A DNA stretch of 63,707 nucleotides from Bacillota bacterium. Lineage in GTDB: Bacteria; Bacillota; Clostridia; Christensenellales; DTU072. The notes below the pieces were generated by a model, which saw only the letters and a list, made by a program, of their open reading frames with translations, was not told the DNA's origin and searched no databases. A program made the translations under genes and the position numbers. Positions 60,801-63,707 of the stretch are shown piece by piece (positions within the stretch are counted from its first letter, which is position 1; each line of letters begins with the position of its first letter). The stretch covers positions 1-63,707 of the forward strand of contig WQYD01000005.1 of the NCBI GenBank assembly GCA_009781445.1, read 5' to 3'.

Positions 60801-63707
60801 TTGCGTAAAGCACAAACAATGCACTTGCGAAGTCTGCCCTTGTTGCGATTCTTGCAAGCCCCATGTTTATTGGTGCAACTGCGATATTTGCGATAATTGT
60901 TCAACCTGCAATTACTGCGATTGGTGCGATTGCTGTAATCTCTGCGCTAATGAAGGTTGCTGTGAATGCGAACGCTGGCGGTGCAGGTGGACTTGCGATT
61001 GTTGCTGGTACTGCGCAAGGCACGATAAAGAACCCTGCGGTTGCGTCATGTGTTACGGTTGCTGGAATTGCCAATTGTGTGACGGCGCGTGTGATTGCCC
61101 CTGCAAAGGTTGTGGGGACGGTAGCGGTTGTTGCCTATGCGAATCAAAATATTGCTATTTCATTGATTGCCCCTGCCCAGAGTGCCACGCTTGCTTCTGG
61201 CATCATAATGGGTATAATGAGTATAACTTCGGCTGTTGGTGCTGGTTCTGCGTATCCTGCGGTGGTTGTGCGATAAGATCTCACATACTTGACTGCAATT
61301 GTGCCTGTGATCACTGCGAAGGCGAGGGCTGTTGCCACTGCGATCAATCTAACTGCAAACCCTGCAGTTGCGATTGGTGCAATGGCTGTAGAAATCACAA
61401 AGATTACTTCCCTGATTTTTATTACAAGGAATGCAAATGCGTTATCTGTGACGAATGCGATAATTGCGTTTGCCCTGCTTGCGGAGAGTGCTATAACGCG
61501 GGATTCTGCGATAGTTCCGCTTGTGAATGCGAATATTCTTGCAGACTTTGTAAGGACGAAGGTTGTTGCAAATGCAGTTGGTGGGATTGCGTTAAATGCC
61601 GTTGCAATCAAAGCCATTACACAAGCTACTGCAGGCACTGCATAACCCACAATGCTAACCCCTGCGATTGCGATAATAACATTTGCGATTGTTGCGGTGT
61701 TTGCACCATTCACATGATTTGCCCCTGCGAAGCGTGCGCGGATTGTGATTCCGAGTGCTTTAGGCATGACGGCTGTAAGTATTGCCCGTGTTGCGACACT
61801 TGCGCAAATGTGGGCTGTGCTTGCGAAATCTGCCCGTGTTGCACCGTTTGTCAAGTTGATAGTTCCTGCGATTGTAGCATTTGCAGGTGCGGTGCTTGCC
61901 TTACATGTTACGAATGCGAATGCTGTGAATATTGTGGTGGTGACGGTTGCTGTTGGTGCGATTGGGATAATTGCGATTATTGCAGGCGTTGCTGTTGGAA
62001 CTGTTCTACCCACGAAATGCCTGATTGCGGTTGCGTAGTGTGCGGTTGCTGGAATTGCGAACTTCATGACGGCGGTTGCGATTGCGAATGCAAAAATTGC
62101 GGTGATTATTGGAGAGGCTGTTGCGTATGCGATCCTGATAACTGTAGCATTTACATTTGCGCTTGCCCTGATTGCAATTGGTGTCACACCCACGATTGGA
62201 ATAGCTGTTATTGCTGGTACTGCGCTTGCGGTGCTTGCACAAGTTGCGACCCCTGCGAACATTGGTGCAGTTGCGGTGATATAGGCTGTTGCCACTGCGA
62301 AGGTGGCTGTTCGTACTGCCAATGCGGTTGGTGTTGGAGTTGTTCAAAGCACATGGGCGCTTGTGGCTGTTGCTTACCTTGCAATTGCGATATTTGCGAA
62401 GTTTGTGATTGGTGCTTATGCCCCTGCGGAGGTTGCCCAGGTTGCGGTACTTGCCCCCAAGATCATAAATGCTTTAACTGCGCAGACGATCCTAACGGCT
62501 GTTGCGCTTGCGATTGGGATAACTGCGATAGGTGCGCTTGCGATAAGTGCGAAAAATGCTTCTGCAAAGGTTGTCAGTTTAGGTGCAAGACTCATAGTGG
62601 CGAATGTTCTTGCGTTATATGCTACTGCGGTGTTTGCCAAACGCATGAAAGAGAATGCGTATGCAAATGTAAATTATGCGGAGATTGGGGCTGTTGCGTA
62701 TGCGAACCCCTTGAGTGCTTAGTATTCAATTGCCCCTGCGAGGAATGCCGTTACTGCAGACATCACCCCGATAACACACAGGGTTACTATGAAAGGTGCC
62801 GTTGCGAATTCTGCTGGATCTGCGGAGAATGTGCTTGGCACAACGGTTGCGAACACAAGGAAACTTGTATTTATTGCGGTGGCGAGGGCTGTTGTATTTC
62901 AGGTGTAAGGTGCGATTCCAGACCCTGCCGTTACTGCCCACCGGGTTGCCACAAATCGTGGGGGTACTACAATTGCAGAACTCACAATCCTAATATTAAT
63001 AGTTGCGATACTTGCGATTGGTGTCTTTGCACCGTTTGTGGCGGTTGCCAAAACTGCGGTACTTGTAACCACGAGTGCAAACACTGCGAAGACGAAGGCT
63101 GTTGCTTTTGCGCCGATTGGTGGGAATGCGATTATTGCCCATGCGTTGGGTGCAATGTTTGCCGTGCGCATGCTATAGATTACCATTATGTATTCTATGG
63201 CTACAAGATTGAATGCGAATGCACTTATTGCGCCTGTTGCTTAGCGCGTTGCGACTTCTGCGATAGCACGAGATATCGTTGTAGCACTCACTTCACCTGC
63301 GCTTGTATCACTTGCGCTTGCGGTGCTTGCACAGTTCACAATCCTTGCGAATGTCCGTGCAATGAATGCGGGGAAATCGGCTGTTGCGTTTGTGAAAGCG
63401 GTAACTGCGTAATCTGCAAATGCGATAACTGCACAACCCACAAATCCTGCGAATGCACCTGTGATTGCGAGGACGAAGAAACCTGTTGCGACTGCGATAG
63501 CGGAAACTGCGTAATCTGCGAATGCGATAACTGCACAACCCACGAATCCTGCGAATGCGGTTGCGATTGTGACGGTGACGAAACCTGTTGCGAATGTGAC
63601 GAAGTTAACTGCAAAGAATGCGTATGCTGTGAAGCCTGCGTAACTCACGAACCTTGTGATTGCCACTTCTGCGCTTGTGAAGCCTGCTTAGAGTGCGACG
63701 CTTGCGA
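42847..63707 (+). CDS. Giant surface protein: beta-helix repeats followed by a >2200-residue cysteine-rich tail (incomplete at window end)
   Basis: One frame open for 6953 codons from ATG 42847 (GAGGA 7 nt upstream) to the window edge; I read each codon line and saw no stop. Residues 15-33 are a hydrophobic anchor or uncleaved signal. Residues about 40-4640 are Gly/Asn/Thr/Ser/Ile-rich with strand-turn patterns expected of right-handed beta-helix or adhesin-like proteins, arranged in at least 11 units joined by TYEYxI motifs. Residues about 4640-4700 form a short beta domain (YGTVYTVRVTVSASANYSF). From residue 4708 (base 56968) composition switches abruptly to about one-third Cys, with Gly, Asp, Glu, Trp, Tyr, His. 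Anchor, sortase motif and true C-terminus lie beyond the window. Neighbours give no functional clue. The tail could bind metals, form a disulfide-braced stalk or act as a redox store; I recognise no family. Confidence 0.93.
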   Translation, partial: MRRFLAMNKNAITKVAIIALILAVITTIVLVSVPLGGRGSDSRLPSDHGNVILSPPIDNPLGKSYEYTIRKQGSTYIAESYYVSTGAYTVAQGLVLNNIMGAIREDADGADSEVLFGQGQTLNVGDDALRFFNNDFMIPWGTVTVSGTITGTGGNTAVVVVEVPNIIFNANATATGAGEAIRFASEGDLTIQSATIANSGSGTAIRNMGEGSLYAIASTLTSNGSAVVVNQLGTAVLDNSTVTNTGSAGFALNNSDIAVITEGSTVTSRGTVATVYSQYSAKLTVGAKSAVIASGIAKVENTGLGSAIQTLSTDSATQILASAQILNNSSFATIQYSGTATLLITGAKVANAGGGASINSTVEGGNITLGGLVQITGEIRIFPSQLGVDVSSTPSRFNPGSAVFNVCVNGTSPQDFGVGSKFVLNGSVFSNNFTLTNTGFIAGKGLGADSVHLVMLVANVETSDYYIVTKANDLYTVSGEYTPGGNRYSLANGITSAKASAELIKSSAGGRDVSIFFGWANLATAFGRDIFEISGSGWGEVTLLGNLAGMVQIGEAKDYNRDTWFSTVGVNVISYANIAYSSSDSPAIRLCVNSTLTILGGAVISSQGYAVGMDSGIDWDTGYNLSEASFLHINGASAVVDGVDGGTVLLEKGTIRYQVYYTYFTMTGGTLTNIEYTYLLEGSHISGGEITSATNGNSYVLFDGSYTISGGKITSHSDYAFRTGWDAYGGDLTAVIDNTGGNLVLDIKGKLLCYGYYEIFNIDTVVGDGIGGARDITLINSKIVANNGDGLRGDGGGFLRAEIINSHIEALYAGLYIDSLVGESIISDSTIISHSYYALAGFYSYGNDAFLTITNSTITSYDSIAVTLAIPFLIEDGTISAPSSGIAFQINDAPATVKNSTITGDIQIWNETSFFTLGGEIILNGSIVLVPQDVGGAGLALDDCFVPMQTYQLHLAGSYGVEYEPGALVVANGGTHISYFEASSIDPPSRVELALSMRPGFENDIVVEGADDSRGFDYIIRADGVFCADTNFRISANNLQEGLNAIRRDARGQSVNITIEGTAGINSWNPSPSATNTRRFENDGSSRWGTIHLYADSYHFTINTTNNYLNTLFVVGTGVHVVSYINASRIHGDQYETQTNNDDLIFDVLEGGRLTIAEGLLINKYADRHTNVIRLAENSTLKAEAIINGGDIFGGFIIGGGTLTMNAGDVSIFYSFSSSSSPQYAINNVHTAISIGSGGTLNIRGGYININQMTGYSVNLLAIGSGDSLASTDDDITISITGGTIDIRQQSTFARLTAIDAGRAGANILIRNAELNITQLCTSSGTATALITRTEATITFDNATIDINQNGASASSVGIASGTNGIFNITDSTVEMTDSTPRLINVQTNTLLTITGSEVLTVSTYQQVSTSYYVIQASNESIVTVIDSLIRSFSGNAIIAQGGSTIRLISGTVQSGTSASARSITDTSSASATNQATIEFNPKALEIKGIMKINSEKLFVIEVEGPDMGQMFLFHIEINGESFVDFSLGSIAVMEGEQYALRFRSSQGFSMAICPFSSAEFPGYGNLILGISLPEIELFYIIRHNTTSGDYRYDVFKTDEEGNEEQIVENKAMEYALADTRVDANGAVAELYFENVNTNIRIDLYNFYDEAWGPIVLRGQVYSTLSTDYTFKISENMQVYMDMDLTSSQSAGGAVQVAGTTALRSTLYIIDGTISYASSGTIIHARTSNVFIIGGRVERLANGSNTASGSVVDISDNTSQFYIEGEDTRIINHQNAGSAENTLATLRLGSTANAVFMGGRILSTGTVNTIYAQGATISLRGGQIINTAEGIAIYNASASVNISGGTISALGGYAYWGATSISYHNSLSGQLSMSGAPKFIGDFSVNSNLLSASTTLNLGNDIIKVYLRGNLADDWTLGTIVMRGGVAHMANFNFIFVNPASDAGSAYFFGAGLGSSANHVVVSHAKMGTQTYEYYYLQVTGGRSMVRGYFADGTWYTIMDTATVSSGALSRTFQFAIPQDAIASPTVDLIFGFNGDPFNLGTQTMSLTSTWTLSGKIVSFTGNIIGNLNSTYSSLVSLNAELSGSYPREILFDAQIHNFGTAPALSVGREGATQAGVSFLGGIVKNTGGGSALQISGVYRSNNGYLTAISDSTEPTVTFSTHRRSYEVHGLHATNLGSGPALGITGVIGERGLGNTSVHYTISGENTVLRSEGGAGIFFSAFHDETAAVETSFTMLGGTVSGLTAGIHITGHTSVHRPLEVNINGGTVFSNNGNAVVIGQYATLTFAVERTDKATSAPVLYSISGYALHFTNYLRDIYIGEEATVYSINSYAIITQGHLYINSSNSAEIPTKIYSVNGVAIAIDGYSLWGSTVHFVDNGGEIVIFSEGGYAIAVSGSGNVRGYGTSTQVTIYSIPSHAIYVYGFGGIHLDSMRASVYIYSELDIPVYLQSTWTNSQSHFHVANRIVNFAEDMPSIYTAQSINLAHGSGNTSPVGIEGHILLDYSATIQLSNSSAPKGANETGEVSVRLAGEPNVDWVTGAIVATNSGHASQLALFTHYTLDGEGDIQLRRVSNNIVIYFAGVPAEPGYNDYIIYNNTSGGFTLLEGATNWQFSNHDMENIISALDFRTQHFAQQTGNYMFTLRFGRTDSEWLNIGDQTVFFINGMLGFYMLGNIRGSSSEGVVVFHGHLWGYSGVIISCNITSEGSGLALASNGAWLHFARGTIQNTGTGGAYSDKSGHWDGMWWGGWEYAPYTHVGSNLPVSFLSNSATVPTVYISGLLYLYGKNVTIKNTALGGTALHMQGGADISLDYYNNRYYGNGSYEDQMSRLYSNGISPYMFAIIDNAVSAELPHGLILIEGCTGILIPIGGDVRVMVGDPRRVSGSITIRSNGIGSAVENHGVFLLKDPNVVPPSMGPRNWGGGGEYQVTDFNPNVQVLVTSSGDYTIFSTGYMLIPAYSNVQIVNSGTGYAIYGWEPDPDFYDYHGNWYWWGNLYYEAGMIDIFAESVAYTLGYENDYGEWTILYLIQEVTLGQNITGKISVYAEHFRAQLSDGWGGHRDEHGNWTNLYAPAHFPSSFPITLSGEFGIDWHEGSRVMWWGAPYANEVLLTNRGFIASPGRSYEDMDDLVATSYIPLGIYTITQSGNYFMVMGERLGGAPYLVAYDGDLNFAFGEIQYDARNLTEITINFGLLGSPLNIGARGNITLSGAWPKTNFAGTLDASFNGYLFSYGSGVNIATTANIANASGGVFNQTGGSLSIEGGNITAVGRAVNATGGMVYMSGNPQIQGRINAGIAGIDASGLVPTTTRLYVVESENAVPGNVMIINGAQWARNFAFASNGYFFAVGTGIHENHLVVSDIATKLYAYEITKSGNTYIATGYRSDGARYVVDNGVADSVQSAVDAIKVDAEGNNLSITFVDFSEVLDINTNLVTLNNAIGTWGTITLAGAIISNVNGGSDSAVIIIEDGVSVQSFLDITNSGNAYAFRNNGAGTLTITTGSVLNTGTGSVIGNYGGGTLAIGGGTVNSSTKEAIISTGGIVDIFGTTSQVVGKGEAVLLVSNTALKLNGGLVTNASGANDYAVKLTDNQSSLTIGGSPKLVGNLGAYPEQITVINTFNPTSVYSVVPQGSYQTDWNVGDIYVFGGANFLLNFMLENEEGLSLNKQGNNLIVSTESPAIYRYRIVNGVYPLYEVYGFYANNQEFLMSNSLPGIPEALNLINSDANGANVEIIFGKGGSDILDMRAPSIQSPFNVAFNNDNGVWGNITLLGSAFKYARPIILDGVTVVSRANISKHEYDMGVFELFDDVTFTIESGLLESWADIVYFSGSRSTLNVTGGELICYSGTNGYAINMSSVESHNIVNIYGENTKIIGASAISISGEGSTVNVYGGELISRRFSVIDQGCYTTLNVYDGSILAEHGWNGVLWGCCYSVINIYGGLLENLNPVDDDYNYNPIVDDIHSSIWMQGAEFNIYGGTINALVYAKYCHFGWCCDSVDAIVTLGGTPEVNRTIILVSGSVANVVTSGANAFNPQGNIYTLEVRGGRAGDIVVLNGANFLSRFNLIKSSFTLEVIGNNIVLSNSAPKTYEYTIVEENRGGNIGFAVYGERVNGAIYEVIFTSVIADAINAIRSDASGFDCNITFGKDGETLDIGSASAVFSNAGISTWGTIYLFGSLSAGVTSANSATLRIETDAVVLSWATVESYAVGNAVQHMGADILYIRGTVINSAGGRSAVNMSSGTLEFEEAVVTSNGSSATVANLGSGRLVIENGNLIENTGTGSAVQGSDTGLIFMDRISTIHGNISVFVNTLHVRVFNPAVNDKFYIDLRGNLGEDFVTGDSVVIGGANYFDNFYSANQSNYWFALGEGAKINDIVVGGYKTYEYIISNVGAGSYKVESALSNGSRFQIAFGLCIQESLMTIRHDAESYDVKITFENVDLGNSSVTISDYDFMGYTGTWGVISIYGDITSEGSTATVITEDEVIVKSFANISNTSDNGKAVLHGSAQMLAIAGGEINGSVSALITAGILALTNTPVINGDIAVFSSQLDVSAVGAFVPQSNQYTVHLLGNFSTGSVAVAGAGNFLSNFVLSDSLAETYRIVRGTGTNSNHLVLAGFISEIHITNVVAPVGGQTPNFTSALPAHSSYSVVETSWAPVAGSFGYGTVYTVRVTVSASANYSFADIIGFATINGSVAEVTYNLNGTITLALSFAKTACAPCDCCGFHFGELCGEEDCEFTKACNCRFCDCCGKCQRHADPEECCCDRCYCYFCACGVCLECDWCEHSCTHCADEGCCWCDWENCGVCYCYLYGEEGNIRCWGCTVHDIFCENCCEACECTTCDNCNAWCLCPCGGCSKCGDCTCDCEHCGDQGCCWCEWDICYGCYCCSICLIHESCDCEVCGYCWQCGWCGYECDCPCKLCGYEGCCVCDSENCKRFPCPCPDCDHCGFHVDCCGYSSCSCRDCGCEFCGCGACYLHDEPCDCECWNCGDIGCCYCEDTCYGCWCSIWGEGFPCSNCCVPHGLCDCVACGECGVCLCACGACPNCDGCEHNCQFCEDEGCCWCEYWLCYGCWCCGNCETHKPCKCYWCGCNNCTQCQEHHFCICVVCGCGMCSFHDGGCDCECKNCGDIFGGCCVCDPDNCFIYSCPCPECHYCVAHKSVCPPGYCSGGWCEWCCVYGVGKQTCDCWWCNTCGECGIHGDCQSYRCEDCFCPSGWICSKTGSCFCGYCDDCEWCLCSCEHSECYINECRGCCKCEWWNCGHCYCGTCGCANHTNAKCVCTYCPCSQCGRCEVHEYCRCVACYCGNCLFHDGDDCGCGCKHCADEGCCVCESDYCKIYKDCPCGCNYCFVHPPYCGCWDSPHCSCNKIINGCWCWYCACGACMECDPCEHWCDNCADIGCCYCESWNCIYCDYYYDNENCVCCPCVHNGHNNQCDGENRCSFHFPPCDCELCTLCGFCICVVCGECMDCGDCCGVGCVHCEDNGCCLCSECSTWCWCCYICEAHLGGCICYYCDCCGVCLNCFACKCEVCRCGLCAYHDGGCDCECKNCGHWYLGCCVCKPETCKKKTDCPCPDCDWCYTHFHRYWCGCNPKDCPHYCCPGCAEEQNVIYECECWFCLACGACWEHGGCEHTCPYCGDQDGGCCHCDWDNCDWCPCSFCWNCTEHDNPCDCCFPCKCTICTDCYNGCLCACGACPHCEGCEDCDCGYCGDEGCCFCDYLRWECYYCDCCSVCRVHSNMPWNPCNCTICDECDYCTVHSFCRCFCELCDSQGCCECRDRDCDWCWCERCEKCYVHDISCVCWFCYNCGYCMVHFPWFCFCECNFCDGSGCCACDSGNCQIYDCVCEDCNHCLTHACCCYSEYCECWFCEQCGECFIHDDCGHCQYCEGEGCCLCESEKCFHCACYNSYQYNGCEACSFHQICYCETCTLCDFCLCECGACLKCGDCEHRCPRCLDLGCCFCDFWACNRCSCCDGCLNHGRPHPHPCNCDSCDCCGGCVKHKQCTCEVCPCCDSCKPHVYWCNCDICDNCSTCNYCDWCDCCNLCANEGCCECERWRCRWTCDCCWYCARHDKEPCGCVMCYGCWNCQLCDGACDCPCKGCGDGSGCCLCESKYCYFIDCPCPECHACFWHHNGYNEYNFGCWCWFCVSCGGCAIRSHILDCNCACDHCEGEGCCHCDQSNCKPCSCDWCNGCRNHKDYFPDFYYKECKCVICDECDNCVCPACGECYNAGFCDSSACECEYSCRLCKDEGCCKCSWWDCVKCRCNQSHYTSYCRHCITHNANPCDCDNNICDCCGVCTIHMICPCEACADCDSECFRHDGCKYCPCCDTCANVGCACEICPCCTVCQVDSSCDCSICRCGACLTCYECECCEYCGGDGCCWCDWDNCDYCRRCCWNCSTHEMPDCGCVVCGCWNCELHDGGCDCECKNCGDYWRGCCVCDPDNCSIYICACPDCNWCHTHDWNSCYCWYCACGACTSCDPCEHWCSCGDIGCCHCEGGCSYCQCGWCWSCSKHMGACGCCLPCNCDICEVCDWCLCPCGGCPGCGTCPQDHKCFNCADDPNGCCACDWDNCDRCACDKCEKCFCKGCQFRCKTHSGECSCVICYCGVCQTHERECVCKCKLCGDWGCCVCEPLECLVFNCPCEECRYCRHHPDNTQGYYERCRCEFCWICGECAWHNGCEHKETCIYCGGEGCCISGVRCDSRPCRYCPPGCHKSWGYYNCRTHNPNINSCDTCDWCLCTVCGGCQNCGTCNHECKHCEDEGCCFCADWWECDYCPCVGCNVCRAHAIDYHYVFYGYKIECECTYCACCLARCDFCDSTRYRCSTHFTCACITCACGACTVHNPCECPCNECGEIGCCVCESGNCVICKCDNCTTHKSCECTCDCEDEETCCDCDSGNCVICECDNCTTHESCECGCDCDGDETCCECDEVNCKECVCCEACVTHEPCDCHFCACEACLECDAC
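43033..56640 (+). repeat. Eleven divergent beta-helix units in the giant protein
   Basis: Unit starts marked by a Y-E/D-Y-x-I motif at about 43042, 44239, 45895, 47581, 48763, 50614, 52252, 52933, 53872, 55093 and 55969. The clearest copies continue with an AI-x2-IR-x-DA-x-G segment, an I-x-FG-x-G segment, then F-x-N...WGTI-x-L-x-G. Units end with a GANFLxNF...NHLV-like segment before the next YEYxI. Spacing varies from about 680 to 1850 bp, so units have lost or gained rungs. Confidence 0.75.
56968..63707 (+). repeat. Cysteine-rich modular tail of the giant protein
   Basis: About 30 GCCxC modules, 53-127 residues apart (commonly 57-75). B-type modules follow GCC[VAL]C-x4-C-x(3-5)-C-x-C-x2-C-x2-C-x2-H, starting at 57592, 58213, 58792, 59479, 60298, 61126, 62116 and 62689, with a shortened one at 63379. 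A-type modules (GCC followed by W, Y, H, F, L or K, then C) fill the gaps, often preceded by CEHxCxxCxDxG. A 13-residue HDGGCDCECKNCG segment recurs near 58165, 59431 and 62065. In 57001-57600 I count 64 Cys in 200 residues. Confidence 0.9.

Noticed and set aside
61144-62322. Long minus-strand open frame (392 codons) rich in Ala, Ile, Thr and Val inside the Cys-rich region, with similar ones at 57688-59425 and 59878-60904
   Set aside because: They are mirror images of TGC/TGT-rich codons (GCA/ACA on the other strand), have no ribosome binding sites and no protein-like composition.
57188-62722. Many plus-strand frames in the second reading frame (AVAIAIIAV-type proteins)
   Set aside because: They lie wholly within the continuous giant frame and reflect its codon pattern shifted by one base.
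56968-63707. Multiheme cytochrome c (nanowire-like) tail
   Set aside because: Only a few CxxCH motifs occur by chance (for example near 58262, 61177 and 62171); the regular His follows CxxCxx, not CxxC.

Overview
The window looks like chromosomal DNA of an anaerobic, low-to-moderate GC member of the Bacillota (Clostridia-like, gut type). Evidence: strong purine-rich ribosome binding sites, consensus TTGACA/TATAAT promoters, a Firmicutes-type LexA box next to dinB, FloA/NfeD membrane-domain proteins, ferredoxin-linked 2-oxoacid oxidoreductase subunits, NADP/NAD glutamate dehydrogenase and glycogen metabolism. No species can be named from the sequence alone.

Layout. (1) 486-6232, minus strand: a glycogen operon glgA-glgP-GH13 alpha-glucosidase-type enzyme. 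(2) 6530-8593, plus: SOS-type dinB, then a YfcE-like phosphodiesterase. (3) 8738-9110, minus: two small cysteine-rich proteins (73 and 43 aa). (4) 9314-18392, plus: an overlapping surface-polysaccharide operon (DegT aminotransferase, PglC-like phosphoglycosyltransferase, three glycosyltransferases, EpsG polymerase, pyruvyltransferase, and a flippase fused to an FrhB-like domain), ending convergently with a hybrid histidine kinase. (5) 21372-22631: membrane protein with a signal-peptidase-like region and an Ala/Lys/Pro/Thr repeat tail. (6) 22988-29766, plus: histidine operon hisZG(fused)-D-C-B-A-F-I-E, without hisH. (7) 30356-41274: mostly minus-strand housekeeping genes (gdhA, ung, a lipoprotein, a PPTase, malQ, floA, nfeD, korC, korB, ttcA) with mntP on plus, and a plus-strand DUF1858 gene at 41391-41597. 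(8) 42847-63707 and beyond: one enormous open frame.

The outstanding feature is the last one. From an ATG with a good ribosome binding site at 42847 the frame stays open to the window end (6953 codons, unfinished). I read it line by line and found no stop. It encodes an N-terminal membrane anchor, about 4700 residues of beta-helix-like repeats in at least 11 units, and then abruptly, from residue 4708, a tail of at least 2246 residues in which about one residue in three is cysteine. The tail has a hierarchical repeat built around GCCxC modules, including a very regular B-type module GCC[VAL]C-x4-C...C-x-C-x2-C-x2-C-x2-H about every 190-330 residues. I do not recognise this family. A 43-aa secreted-looking Cys-rich peptide elsewhere in the window may be a miniature relative in style, not in proven homology.

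The intergenic DNA is also unusual. It carries at least four kinds of dispersed element: mosaics of tandem 7-10-bp words placed right at gene ends (one sits in frame inside the PPTase gene), 120-185-bp imperfect palindromes with a conserved core and a covarying stem, a tandem pair of structured elements with compensatory stem changes after hisE, and arrays of small hairpins separated by a TGATATT-like spacer.
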